Of a DNA stretch of 58,206 nucleotides, positions 1-8,350 are shown one piece after another. The stretch is from an uncultured Clostridia bacterium (GTDB lineage Bacteria > Bacillota > Clostridia > Oscillospirales > Ruminococcaceae): NCBI GenBank assembly GCA_947588775.1, contig CANPZQ010000001.1, positions 1 to 58,206 of the forward strand, read 5' to 3'. Each line of letters starts with the position of its first letter. Within the stretch, counting starts at the first letter, position 1. The notes beneath the pieces were generated by a model. That model was not told the DNA's origin, searched no databases, and saw only the letters and a program-made list of their open reading frames with translations. The position numbers and the translations under genes are program-made.

Positions 1-2
1 CG

Positions 3-512
3 GCGGTGCTCGATTATTTAGACATGCTCGACAAGGATTTAAAAACCGTCGACACCGTTATTAAAACCGGAAACCCGATGACCGACGCGATTTTAAATTC
101 AAAAATAACGCTCGCGCGGGATAAAAAAATCGAGGTCAGGGCAGACGCGAATATCTCCTGCGTTCTCGGGATTTCGGAGCTCGAGCTCTGCTCTATTATC
201 GGAAACCTCTTCGACAACGCCATAGAGGCAAGTCTTCGGCTCCCCGAGGAAAAGCGGCTTATCCGCGTTTATATGGAGGTCAAGAAGGCGGAGCAGCTCT
301 ATATTTCGTTCACAAACTTCACCGCCTCCCCAAAGCTCAAAAAACGCCTCGGGCGGTATGAGAGCACAAAGGGCCGCGACCACGGCCTCGGGCTCGAACG
401 CGTGGATACCATAGTTTCGCGCCTCGGCGGATATATAAGCAGAAACTCGGAGGACGGCGCGTTCACGACGGAGATTTTGGTGCCGGTCGCTCCGAAAAAA
501 GCCGGAAAATGA
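3..512 (+). CDS. GHKL-family sensor histidine kinase, C-terminal part (5' end outside window)
   Basis: The frame is open from the window edge, so this is the C-terminal 169 residues of a longer protein. It holds a GHKL-type ATPase: N box GNLFDNAIEASL near residue 67 and a glycine-rich box GRDHGLGLERVD near residue 124. This is the AgrC/natural-peptide-kinase branch rather than the HisKA branch. Such kinases usually partner with LytTR-domain regulators and sense peptides; the partner would lie upstream of the window. The gene ends about 90 bp before two ABC exporter genes on the same strand, so it probably controls them. The sensor domain and phospho-accepting His are not visible. Confidence 0.85.
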   Translation, partial: AVLDYLDMLDKDLKTVDTVIKTGNPMTDAILNSKITLARDKKIEVRADANISCVLGISELELCSIIGNLFDNAIEASLRLPEEKRLIRVYMEVKKAEQLYISFTNFTASPKLKKRLGRYESTKGRDHGLGLERVDTIVSRLGGYISRNSEDGAFTTEILVPVAPKKAGK

Positions 513-515
513 CAA

Positions 516-544
516 TTTGTCCCTAAAATACCCCATTTCGTCCC
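516..544 (+). promoter_or_regulatory. Candidate LytTR-type direct repeat upstream of the ABC exporter pair
   Basis: Two similar half-sites, TTTGTCCC at 516-523 and TTTCGTCCC at 536-544, have their GTCCC cores 21 bp apart, which is two helical turns. Tandem half-sites with this period are typical of LytTR-domain regulators, the usual partners of GHKL kinases. The link to the kinase just upstream is inference. Confidence 0.3.
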
Positions 545-569
545 GGATTTTACACTCGGGACGATTTTT

Positions 570-584
570 ATGCTATGATAGCAT
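570..584. promoter_or_regulatory. 15-bp perfect palindrome overlapping a possible -10
   Basis: ATGCTATGATAGCAT is a perfect inverted repeat (7+1+7) just before the ribosome-binding site of the first ABC gene. It contains a -10-like TATGAT at 574-579; a weak TTTACA at 549-554 could be the -35, with a long 19-bp spacer. It could be an operator or a small leader hairpin. Confidence 0.3.
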
Positions 585-602
585 CAAGAGGTGATAACAT
601 AT

Positions 603-2459
603 ATGCAAACAAAAGAAAAAAAGACAAAGGAAAAGCCGACCTACGGCGTTCCGCGGTGCCTTTTATTCGTCTGCGGGAGGGTTCTGAGGTACTCCAAGGC
701 GTATTTCGCCTTTACGCTTCTCGGCCTTGCGGTTAATATCCTGTGTCAGGTAATGCAATTTTACCTCGCGCCGACGCTCATAGGAACCCTTGAACGCGGC
801 GAGGGAATTTTGGCGTTCATGCTCGCGCTTCTGCTCCTCGGCGGAGGGCAGGCCTTTATGATGGGGCTAAGGAGCTACGTCGACCGCAACCGATACCCGA
901 TGAAAATGGTTCTTAACTCGCGGCTCACCGAGGAAGTAACCGGGAAAATCGCGGCGACCTCCTATCCGAATTTTCTCACAGAAAAATTCAAGAACCGCAC
1001 GTCGCAGGCGTTCGAAGGGGTCGAGAGCGGCGTAATCAACGGCTTCAACAACCTCGTCAACTACCACCTTCGAACGGTTATAATGTTCGCTTTCTACCTT
1101 TACTTTTTAAGCGACCTTCACCCGCTTTTGGGCGTTGTGACCGGGATTCTGGCGGGGATAATGTTCTTCTACAACCGCTGGGCTTACGCTTGGGGACAGC
1201 GGCACCGCGACGAGGAATCGGAGGTCTGGCGAAAGTGGGACTATGTCCGCGACAACATGGTGAAGCTGCCGCTGATTAAGGAGCTGAAGCTCTTCGGAAT
1301 GACGGGCTGGATAGAGGACATCTTCCGGGACGTCTGGCTTATTTCGTCCCACCTTTCCGTAAAGCGCGAGAGATTCTTCGCATGGCGCGGGGTGGTGAAC
1401 CTTGTCACCGACGTTTTAAGGGACGGTTTCGCGCTCTATATCCTCATTTCGGCGGCTATACGCGGCGAAATTTCGGCGGCAAGATTCGTTCTTCTGAGCG
1501 CGGCCGTCAACAACTTCTCGTCGCAGGTCGGCGGGGTGTTCGATTCTATTAACCACGTCCGCGAGGACTGCCTGAAGGTCAACAACCTGATGGAGTTCAT
1601 CAACTACCCCGAGCCGTTCAGGTTTGAGGACGGACTGAGCGTCCCGCGGGCGGAGAGCTACGAGATAACGCTTGAAAACGTAAGCTACACCTATCCCGGC
1701 GCGCCGGAAAAGACGCTCGACGGCTTTAACCTCACGGTCCACAGAGGCGAAAAGCTCGCGATGGTCGGCCTCAACGGCGCGGGAAAGACTACGGTTGTGA
1801 AGCTTATCTGCGGATTTTTGGACCCCGACGAGGGAAGGGTCCTCTTTAACGGCGCAGACGTCCGCGAATTTAATCGGCGCGACTACTACAGCCTCTTTTC
1901 GGCGGTATTTCAGCAGTTTTCGATTCTCGATTCAACTATAGCGCAGAATATCGCGCAGTCGGTTGAAAATATCGACTATGAAAAGCTGGACGAATGCCTT
2001 GAAAAGGCGGGGCTCAAAAAAATGATTGAAAACCTGCCGAAGGGGCTTGAAACCCACCTCGGACGGGACATCTACGACGACGGGATTATGCTCTCGGGCG
2101 GCCAGACGCAGAGAATGCTCCTCGCGCGGGCTCTATATAAAAACGCGCCGATACTCATTCTTGACGAGCCGACGGCGGCCCTCGACCCGCTCGCCGAAAA
2201 CGACATCTATATGAAGTACAACGCCATGTGCTCGGGGAAAACCTCGGTATTTATCTCCCACCGCTTCGCGTCCACCCGCTTCTGCGACAGGGTGGTATAT
2301 GTCGCGGACGGAAAGGCCGCCGAGGTCGGCACCCATGACGAGCTTATAAGGCTCGGCGGGGGATATGCGAAGCTATTCGAGGTCCAGGCGAGGTACTACC
2401 GCGACGGCGACGTTCGCGAAATGATGAGAAAGGAGGCGGAGGACAATGCTTCGGAATAA
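603..2459 (+). CDS. ABC exporter subunit (fused membrane and ATPase domains), first of a pair
   Basis: A 618-residue type IV ABC exporter half-transporter. The N-terminal half is a six-helix membrane domain. The C-terminal ATPase has Walker A GLNGAGKTT near residue 388, signature LSGGQTQ near 496, Walker B LILDEPTAAL near 518 and H-loop SHR near 551, so it looks catalytically intact. I chose ATG at 603 because AGAGGTGA lies 7 bases upstream; a GTG at 591 would overlap that site. Its end overlaps the next ABC gene by 14 bp, so the two probably form a heterodimer. With the GHKL kinase upstream, a peptide or antimicrobial exporter is plausible; the substrate cannot be read from sequence. Confidence 0.9.
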   Translation: MQTKEKKTKEKPTYGVPRCLLFVCGRVLRYSKAYFAFTLLGLAVNILCQVMQFYLAPTLIGTLERGEGILAFMLALLLLGGGQAFMMGLRSYVDRNRYPMKMVLNSRLTEEVTGKIAATSYPNFLTEKFKNRTSQAFEGVESGVINGFNNLVNYHLRTVIMFAFYLYFLSDLHPLLGVVTGILAGIMFFYNRWAYAWGQRHRDEESEVWRKWDYVRDNMVKLPLIKELKLFGMTGWIEDIFRDVWLISSHLSVKRERFFAWRGVVNLVTDVLRDGFALYILISAAIRGEISAARFVLLSAAVNNFSSQVGGVFDSINHVREDCLKVNNLMEFINYPEPFRFEDGLSVPRAESYEITLENVSYTYPGAPEKTLDGFNLTVHRGEKLAMVGLNGAGKTTVVKLICGFLDPDEGRVLFNGADVREFNRRDYYSLFSAVFQQFSILDSTIAQNIAQSVENIDYEKLDECLEKAGLKKMIENLPKGLETHLGRDIYDDGIMLSGGQTQRMLLARALYKNAPILILDEPTAALDPLAENDIYMKYNAMCSGKTSVFISHRFASTRFCDRVVYVADGKAAEVGTHDELIRLGGGYAKLFEVQARYYRDGDVREMMRKEAEDNASE

Positions 2460-4341
2460 AAATAAAGAGAAAAAATACGAAATGTCCGTCAAGGAGTCGC
2501 TCTTTTGGACGGTTAAGGCGATAAAGCTTTTACATACGCTCGCTCCCGGCGAGATGGAGCTTGAATACGCGGGCGACATAAGCCAAACGGTATTCATCTT
2601 TATAAATGTATTTCTGACGGCGCGGCTCGTCGACGAGCTGGCAACCGAGATGAGGCCCGAAAAGCTTATACTGTTCGCGGCGTTGATTATTGCATTCACA
2701 ATCCTCAGTCAGATTCTTCACTACGTATTCTTCCACATAAAGCAGTACAAGGGCATTTTCCGAGGCGAAAAGAAGCAGTATATGCTCAACAAAAAGCTCA
2801 CGAGCCTCGATTTTTCCGACGCGGAGGGACAGGAAATCCGCGACCGGTTCTTTAAAATAAAACAGGACGAGGACTGGCTGAACATGGGCATAAATCCCGC
2901 GTACGCCTTGCTGGAGAACTTTATATGGGCCGCGTCGAATATAACCGGCGGAATCGCGCTTTCGGTGAGCTTTCTCTTCGTAAGGGTTCCCGACGGAACG
3001 CCGGGGGCGTGGTTCCTGAATTCGCCGCTTTTAATTCTTGCGGTAATCGCCGTTATCGCTCTTAACACAAAGCTCTCGACGGCGAGCGGCATATTGGCCT
3101 TTAAGAAAGAATCGGGCTTAAACGACGCTTCCCAAAAAATGAACCGTATGAAGCGGCACACCGAGGACATTCAGAAGGACGAAAACCGCGCCCTCGACAT
3201 GAGGCTTTACAACCAGAGCTCGCAAATCAACGCGATGAGGCTTGAGGCCGTCGACAACGGCTACGCGGCGGCGAATAAGAAGCTCAGCCGCGGCTCGGCG
3301 GGGCTTTTAAGAATGGCGCAGAGCTTCTTGTTATGGGTCCCCGACTCGGTTATGTTTTTGGCGGTCGGCTTAAAGGCACTCGCCGGGGCGTTCTCAATCG
3401 GCACGGTGACGCAGTATGTTACCGCACTCACATTGGCCTCGGACAGCATTTCCGGCATTATCTACAACATCGCCGATATGCGGCTCAACGCGCCGTTTAT
3501 AAAAAAGTTCTTTGATTTCATGGAGCTCCCGAACAATATGTATCAGGGAACCCTTACGACCGAAAAGCGTTCCGACCGCCAGTACGACATCGAATTCCGC
3601 GACGTCGGCTTCAAATATCCGACGGCGGAAACATGGGCCCTGCGGCACGTCAACATAAAGTTCAGGGTAGGAACCCGCCTTGCGGTAGTCGGCGAAAACG
3701 GCTCGGGAAAGACGACGTTTATAAAGCTGCTATGCCGCCTCTACGACCCGCAGGAGGGGGAAATCCTCCTAAACGGCATCGACATAAAAAAATACAACCC
3801 GCGCGACTACATGGGCGTATTCTCGGTTGTTTTCCAGGATTATTTCCTGCTTTCGCAGCCGTTGGGGGAAAATGTCGCCTGCGCGAGGAATTATAACCGC
3901 GAAAAGGCGGAAAGATGCCTGCGCGAGGCCGGGTTCGGCGAGCGGCTCGACAGCCTTCCCGACGGCTTGGATACATATATTAACAAAGAATTCGAGCCGA
4001 AGGGCGTTCAGTTCTCGGGCGGCGAAATGCAGAAAATCGCGATTGCGAGAGCACTTTACAAGAACGCGCCGTTCATTGTCCTCGACGAGCCGACGGCGGC
4101 CCTCGACCCAATCGCCGAGGCGGAAATCTACAGGCAGTTTGACGACATCACCGGCGACCGCACCGCGATTTACATAAGCCACCGGCTTTCAAGCTGCCGC
4201 TTCTGCGACGAAATCGCGGTATTCGACGGCGGCAAGGTCGTCGAACGCGGAACCCACGAAGGTCTGATTGCCGAAGGCGGGAAGTATCGGGAGCTCTGGG
4301 AGGCTCAGGCGGGGTATTATGTGGGGGAAGGGGAAAAGTAG
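2446..4341 (+). CDS. ABC exporter subunit (fused membrane and ATPase domains), second of a pair
   Basis: A 631-residue half-transporter with the same domain order as its neighbour: membrane domain, then ATPase with Walker A GENGSGKTT near residue 415, signature FSGGEMQ near 522, Walker B IVLDEPTAAL near 543 and H-loop SHR near 577. The signature departs from LSGGQ at two positions, while the Walker B glutamate is present. It starts inside the upstream gene, with AAAGGAGGCGGAGG as ribosome-binding region, which indicates translational coupling. The most likely role is the partner subunit of a heterodimeric exporter. No protease or peptidase domain is present at the N terminus, so it is not a typical PCAT bacteriocin processor. 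Confidence 0.9.
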   Translation: MLRNKNKEKKYEMSVKESLFWTVKAIKLLHTLAPGEMELEYAGDISQTVFIFINVFLTARLVDELATEMRPEKLILFAALIIAFTILSQILHYVFFHIKQYKGIFRGEKKQYMLNKKLTSLDFSDAEGQEIRDRFFKIKQDEDWLNMGINPAYALLENFIWAASNITGGIALSVSFLFVRVPDGTPGAWFLNSPLLILAVIAVIALNTKLSTASGILAFKKESGLNDASQKMNRMKRHTEDIQKDENRALDMRLYNQSSQINAMRLEAVDNGYAAANKKLSRGSAGLLRMAQSFLLWVPDSVMFLAVGLKALAGAFSIGTVTQYVTALTLASDSISGIIYNIADMRLNAPFIKKFFDFMELPNNMYQGTLTTEKRSDRQYDIEFRDVGFKYPTAETWALRHVNIKFRVGTRLAVVGENGSGKTTFIKLLCRLYDPQEGEILLNGIDIKKYNPRDYMGVFSVVFQDYFLLSQPLGENVACARNYNREKAERCLREAGFGERLDSLPDGLDTYINKEFEPKGVQFSGGEMQKIAIARALYKNAPFIVLDEPTAALDPIAEAEIYRQFDDITGDRTAIYISHRLSSCRFCDEIAVFDGGKVVERGTHEGLIAEGGKYRELWEAQAGYYVGEGEK

Positions 4342-4524
4342 TTGGAAATCAATGGGGAATGTCCTATCCACCCACATTTAAGCAAAAAGTATGAGGCGGA
4401 AAACGGTTAGTAACGCCGAACCGTCAGGCAAAGAATTTTTATGATGTGTGCGGAATGTACTCTCTCAACTCCCCGGGAGCGTACAACCCCCACAATATGC
4501 TACAATATCCCCGAGGTGATAAAA

Positions 4525-5294
4525 ATGTCGCGATTAGCAAAAATTGACGAAAACACACATTGCCCAATCTGCGGAAAGCACGAGCATTAGGTCAGACATG
4601 GCAAAAAAAGTCCGGCTCACAGAAATACCGTTGCAACGACTGCAATATAGACTACACACCAGAGCCGCGCCCATGGCAGTACAGCGAGGAAGTCCGCGAG
4701 CAGGCAATCAAGACATACTATTCCGGAGTAAGCGGAAGAAAGGTAGGGCTTTTGAATAATTTCAGCAAATCCAATGTCTATAATTGAATAAAAAACGAAA
4801 TAAATAATCAACAAAGTGTTGAAAATGCGTCGAAAGTTTCTGAGTTCTTCAGGAAATTTAATATTAAGCCAAAATTCTATGAACTTGACGAGCTTTATTG
4901 GTTCATAGGTAAAAAGCCGAAAACCGAAACGAAAGAAAATGTTTATTTGATGTCAATGGTTTCCCGCAAGCCGCATATTATAGCGAGTTTACAGATCGCT
5001 GAGGATAAGTCTGCTCATAGGATTCAGGAGATAGTCGACAGTGCTCCGTATGCCGATTACTACTGCACCGACGGGTATTTCGGCTATCTGAATGTCATCT
5101 ACCCCGGAAAACATATTTACAACTGTCATGACAAAAGCGATACATTTACGGTGGAAAGTGTTAACGCTGACTTACGCGACTATATACCGTTGCTTCGTCG
5201 AAGAAGCGGATGTTTTGCGAGGAGTATTGAAACCCTGAGAGCTGTCGTTAAGTTTTTGTTGACGCTTATAATAAATTCGGAATTGCAAAATTGA
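4525..5294 (+). pseudogene. Decayed IS1-family transposase
   Basis: Reading through three lesions restores one transposase. It has an N-terminal zinc ribbon (CPICGK, then YRCNDCN), a helix-turn-helix region and a DDE-type domain with ELDELYWFIGKK, YCTDGYFGY and a C-terminal stretch of the type NADLRDYIPLLRRRSGC that is characteristic of IS1-like transposases. The lesions are an in-frame TAG at 4588-4590, a frame change in the A7 run at 4603-4609, and an in-frame TGA near 4783 where a Trp codon would fit. AGGTGAT precedes the ATG at 4525. It is AT-richer than its neighbours, as expected of acquired DNA. Terminal inverted repeats could not be defined with confidence. Confidence 0.85.
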
Positions 5295-5389
5295 TGTATC
5301 GTGAACGCTATCCTAAAGGGGACCTGCCTTTCAGGTTGGTTAATTTTCTTTAATTTTCGCGGAATGGCACTCGTTGGGAACGAAAGGCA

Positions 5390-5471
5390 GCGCGGCGAAG
5401 GGGGCGGGGGGGGGGGGTGGGTGGCGGGCAGTGGCTTTGGCGGCCGCAGAGAGCAGCCCCCTTCGCCGCGC
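5390..5471 (+). repeat. G-tract hairpin repeat, copy 1
   Basis: Arms GCGCGGCGAAGGGGG (5390-5404) and its exact complement (5457-5471) give a 15-bp stem. The 52-base loop starts with long G runs (an 11-G run, then GGGTGGGTGGCGGG). Confidence 0.85.
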
Positions 5472-5601
5472 GGCGGACAGCGCAAGACTTAGATGGAAGC
5501 AGGAGCTTGAGTAAAAAGGCGAAAATTTTTGCAAAGCTCCGTTATGTGCACTTCTATCCTCTAACCCTCTAACGCTCCAACCTCTAAAAGCCCAACCCTC
5601 A

Positions 5602-5644
5602 CCCGTCCCCGCTCAGCCCCGCAAAGGGGGCTTCGGGGGACGGG
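5602..5644 (-). repeat. Short GC-rich palindromic repeat, copy 1
   Basis: The ends CCCGTCCCCG and CGGGGGACGGG pair around an inner AGCCCC/GGGGGCT hairpin. The reverse complement matches 14403-14440 nearly base for base, so this is a second dispersed repeat family lying next to the G-tract hairpins. Confidence 0.65.
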
Positions 5645-5702
5645 ATTCGGCTTGGGCCGGGGGGTTGGGCGCGCGGAGTGTTCGGGTTTCCTGCGCAACC
5701 CC

Positions 5703-5787
5703 GGCGCGGCGAATGGGGCTAATTTCCTGCGCCCACCCACCCGCCCTCCAAGGCTTCCATCTTTTTTCCCGCCCCATTCGCCGCGCC
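5703..5787 (-). repeat. G-tract hairpin repeat, copy 2
   Basis: A 17-bp perfect stem, GGCGCGGCGAATGGGGC (5703-5719) with 5771-5787. The G tract (GGGCGGGTGGGTGGG) followed by CGCAGGAAA reads on the minus strand. It lies back to back with copy 3, 21 bp away. Confidence 0.85.
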
Positions 5788-5808
5788 TTCACCATTATCA
5801 GCCGGCCA

Positions 5809-5891
5809 GCGCGGCGGAAAAAGCGGTCAAAACTCACGAAACCCTCGTGGGCGGGCGGGTGGGACCAACGCACCAGCTTTTTCCGCCGCGC
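5809..5891 (+). repeat. G-tract hairpin repeat, copy 3
   Basis: A 16-bp perfect stem, GCGCGGCGGAAAAAGC (5809-5824) with 5876-5891. The loop carries GGGCGGGCGGGTGGG. Confidence 0.85.
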
Positions 5892-6055
5892 GGTCCTCAA
5901 CACTCCCAAAAAATCACCCCGACTCCCACAAAGCCTCCACATATTACTATACTTTCCGTATAACACATCCAAAATATTACTCTTAGTCCCACCGCTCCCA
6001 TATACAAATAGTAATATCGCTCCCAACTATTCCCCATCGTCAACTTCCTCCACAC

Positions 6056-6093
6056 ACAAAATCCCCCGGCCGCGCCTCATCGCACGCCCGGGG
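6056..6093 (-). terminator. Terminator of the kinase/regulator operon
   Basis: On the minus strand, CCCCGG (6088-6093) pairs with CCGGGG (6064-6069), followed by GATTTTGTGTGT. It lies just after the kinase stop codon. Confidence 0.55.
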
Positions 6094-6101
6094 AAACAAA
6101 A

Positions 6102-7532
6102 TCAATCCTTCGCCCTTTTAATCTCAAACCAGAACGTCGAGCCCTTGCCGACCTCGCTCTGAACGCCGAAGCGGCGGCCGTGGAGCCTCAGAATTTCCTT
6201 GACAATCGATAGCCCGAGGCCGGTTCCGACAACGTCGCGCTTTGTCCGCTCGTCGCGGTAGTAGCGGTCGAATATCAGCGGAAGCTTGTCCCGCTCGATT
6301 CCTACGCCGAAGTCGACAACCTCAATCCTCACAACCGTATCGAAATTCCGCTGGCGGATAATAATTTTCCGCGAATCGCCGGAATAGTTCACCGCGTTGT
6401 TGATGAAGTTGTAAAGAACCTGCGCAAGACGCGCCTCGTCGCCCTCGCAGATTACGTCGCCGTCCGACTCGACCGAAAATTCATATCCCTGCTGCTCCGC
6501 AAGGAGCTGATACCTCGAAAGCGCGTCGCGTATGAATTCCCCGACCGAAAACTGCCTGCAATCGAGCTGAATGCTGCCGTTCTGAAGCTTTGAAAGCTCC
6601 AAAAGGTTTGAAACAAGCTCCGAAAGCCTGTCCGCCTCGTCGATTATTACGCCAAGGTGCTCCGCCCGCTTTTCGGGATTGTCCCCCGAAAGGTCGCGAA
6701 TCATCTCGGCATACGCCTTAATCATCGTCAGCGGCGTTCTTAGGTCGTGGGAAACGTTCGCGATAAGGTCGTTTCGGAGGCTGTCGACCTTTGATATTTC
6801 GGAAGCGGCATAGTTCAGCGCGTCGGAGAGCTCGTCTATTTCGGCATATCCCCCGCCCTCGAAGCGGGTGGTATAATCCCCCGAGGCGAGCCTGTCCGCC
6901 GATTCGGTGATGTGCTTGAAGGGCCGCGAGAGCCTGTTTGAAAGCATCAGCGAAATCAGAAGAGCCATAAAGAATGTCATCAGCGAGATAAATATAAGCT
7001 GCTCCTTAATTACCTCGACCGCGGGGCCGATAGGCTCCATCGATGCGTTTATAAACAGGTAGCAGTCGCCGTCGAGCAGCCCTCCGTAGAGGTACTCGGT
7101 GGTATGAAATCTCGGATTCGTCGTAACAGAGAGGAATCTGTGGTCCTCGCTGGTCTGAACCTCGTTCCGGTAGCCGAAAAGCCGTATTCCGCCCTCCTGC
7201 GTAAGGGCCGAGTATCCGCCCATGAAATCCGCACTCATAATCGGGTCGCCGTTCGCGCGGGTGATGACAATCGTCATCGTGTTGTTATAGGCCAAATCCT
7301 CGATAAGCGTGCGGCTGTCCAGGGGGCTGTCGCCGTCGAAGTCGGAGGAAATCGCCGCGACGATTTTTATTATCTTCGCGCGGGTCGACGCCTCATAGTA
7401 TTTATCGAGGGTGAAAACCTGAAAGAACCACACAAGAAAGAGTATCGCCCCGGTAAAGACGGCGAAATACACCCAGATGGTGGAGCGCACCGAGAGTGTG
7501 CGTTTTTTCTTTTCGCTATTTGATGTTGTCAA
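6102..7532 (-). CDS. HAMP-domain sensor histidine kinase
   Basis: A 476-residue membrane kinase. It has a transmembrane helix near residues 17-39, an extracytoplasmic sensor of about 140 residues, a second helix near 183-203, HAMP, a HisKA domain with the phospho-accepting His in ANVSHDLRTPLTM, and a HATPase domain with NFINNAVNYS, DFGVGIERDKLP and GTGLGLSIV. It overlaps the end of the response-regulator gene by 17 bp, so the two are cotranslated partners. The start is a TTG at 7532, the only reasonable initiator near the regulator's stop; its ribosome-binding site is weak. The pair lies directly downstream of the FtsX/membrane-fusion genes, so it may respond to or control that machine, but a terminator separates them. 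Confidence 0.93.
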   Translation of the reverse strand: MTTSNSEKKKRTLSVRSTIWVYFAVFTGAILFLVWFFQVFTLDKYYEASTRAKIIKIVAAISSDFDGDSPLDSRTLIEDLAYNNTMTIVITRANGDPIMSADFMGGYSALTQEGGIRLFGYRNEVQTSEDHRFLSVTTNPRFHTTEYLYGGLLDGDCYLFINASMEPIGPAVEVIKEQLIFISLMTFFMALLISLMLSNRLSRPFKHITESADRLASGDYTTRFEGGGYAEIDELSDALNYAASEISKVDSLRNDLIANVSHDLRTPLTMIKAYAEMIRDLSGDNPEKRAEHLGVIIDEADRLSELVSNLLELSKLQNGSIQLDCRQFSVGEFIRDALSRYQLLAEQQGYEFSVESDGDVICEGDEARLAQVLYNFINNAVNYSGDSRKIIIRQRNFDTVVRIEVVDFGVGIERDKLPLIFDRYYRDERTKRDVVGTGLGLSIVKEILRLHGRRFGVQSEVGKGSTFWFEIKRAKD

Positions 7533-8190
7533 ACTTATATCCCATTCCTCTCAGGGTGACAATCAGGTCGCGGTAGGGGCCGAGGCTGTTTCGTAGCATT
7601 TTAATGTGCGTGTCGACGGTTCTGTCGTCGCCGTAGAAGTCGAATCCCCAGACTTCCTCGAGAAGCTTTTCGCGCGACATGGCTATGTTCATGTTTTTCG
7701 CGAGGAAGAACAAAATATCGTACTCCTTCGGGGTCATCTGCGCGCGCTTTCCGTCGATTATAACGTCGCGGGCGGCGAAGTTGATTACGAGGCCCTTGTA
7801 GGTGATTATGTCCTCGGCGTCCTCGCGGGTCGAACGCTTTATTACGACCTTTATTCTCGCCATGAGCTCCTTCGGGGAGAAGGGCTTAACGACGTAGTCG
7901 TCGATTCCGACCTCGAAGCCGAAGAGCTTATCGTACTCCTCGCCCCTCGCCGAGAGCATGATAACCGGGATATTCTTGATTTTCTTGATTTCCTTGCAGG
8001 CGGAATATCCGTCCAGCTTCGGCATCATGATGTCCAGAATTACGCAGTCGAAATCGGGGTTCTGCCTCACCTTTTCAACCGCCTCCATGCCGTCGGCCGC
8101 CTCGACTACGTCGTAGCCCTCGAAAGCGGCGTACTCCTTAACCACGGCGCGGATTTTCGCCTCGTCGTCAACAATCAAAATTTTTGGCAC
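7516..8190 (-). CDS. OmpR-family response regulator
   Basis: 224 residues: a receiver domain with the acidic pocket (VDDE), phospho-accepting Asp in CVILDIMMPKLDG, switch Ser in MLSARG and Lys in VVKPFSP, then a winged-helix DNA-binding domain ending in TLRGMGYKF. I placed the start at GTG 8190 because GGGAGG lies 7 bases upstream; an ATG at 8232 would add 14 residues not seen in the family. It is the partner of the overlapping kinase. Targets are unknown; nearby candidates are its own promoter and the large minus-strand locus upstream. Confidence 0.95.
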   Translation of the reverse strand: MPKILIVDDEAKIRAVVKEYAAFEGYDVVEAADGMEAVEKVRQNPDFDCVILDIMMPKLDGYSACKEIKKIKNIPVIMLSARGEEYDKLFGFEVGIDDYVVKPFSPKELMARIKVVIKRSTREDAEDIITYKGLVINFAARDVIIDGKRAQMTPKEYDILFFLAKNMNIAMSREKLLEEVWGFDFYGDDRTVDTHIKMLRNSLGPYRDLIVTLRGMGYKFDNIK

Positions 8191-8290
8191 GGTATTACCT
8201 CCCTGTGATTTTATAGCTACAGTATATAACATTTTTAGGGGATAAGTGTGAATAAGCTGTGAAATTTTCGGAGAAATTATGCATTTACTA

Positions 8291-8338
8291 AAATTTCAGC
8301 CGGAGCCGCATGCTTTTTCGGCGCGGCGTCCGGCTGAA
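8291..8338 (-). terminator. Terminator after the FtsX permease gene
   Basis: On the minus strand, TTCAGCCGGA (8329-8338) pairs exactly with TCCGGCTGAA (8295-8304), followed by ATTTTAG. It separates the FtsX gene from the response-regulator gene. Confidence 0.75.
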
Positions 8339-8350
8339 CGGTTATTCGGC

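Larger units (their letters stand above)
5295..6055. other. Repeat island without a gene
   Basis: About 760 bp between the transposase relic and the kinase terminator. It holds three copies of the G-tract hairpin repeat (5390-5471, 5703-5787, 5809-5891) and one copy of the short palindrome (5602-5644). The open frames across it are by-products of the repeats, with no ribosome-binding sites or recognisable protein. Confidence 0.7.

Noticed and set aside
4525..5294. Recoding of TGA as tryptophan to rescue the transposase
   Set aside because: Other genes here use TGG for Trp and end at TGA (for example the kinase relic at 510-512), and the transposase also has a TAG and a frame change.
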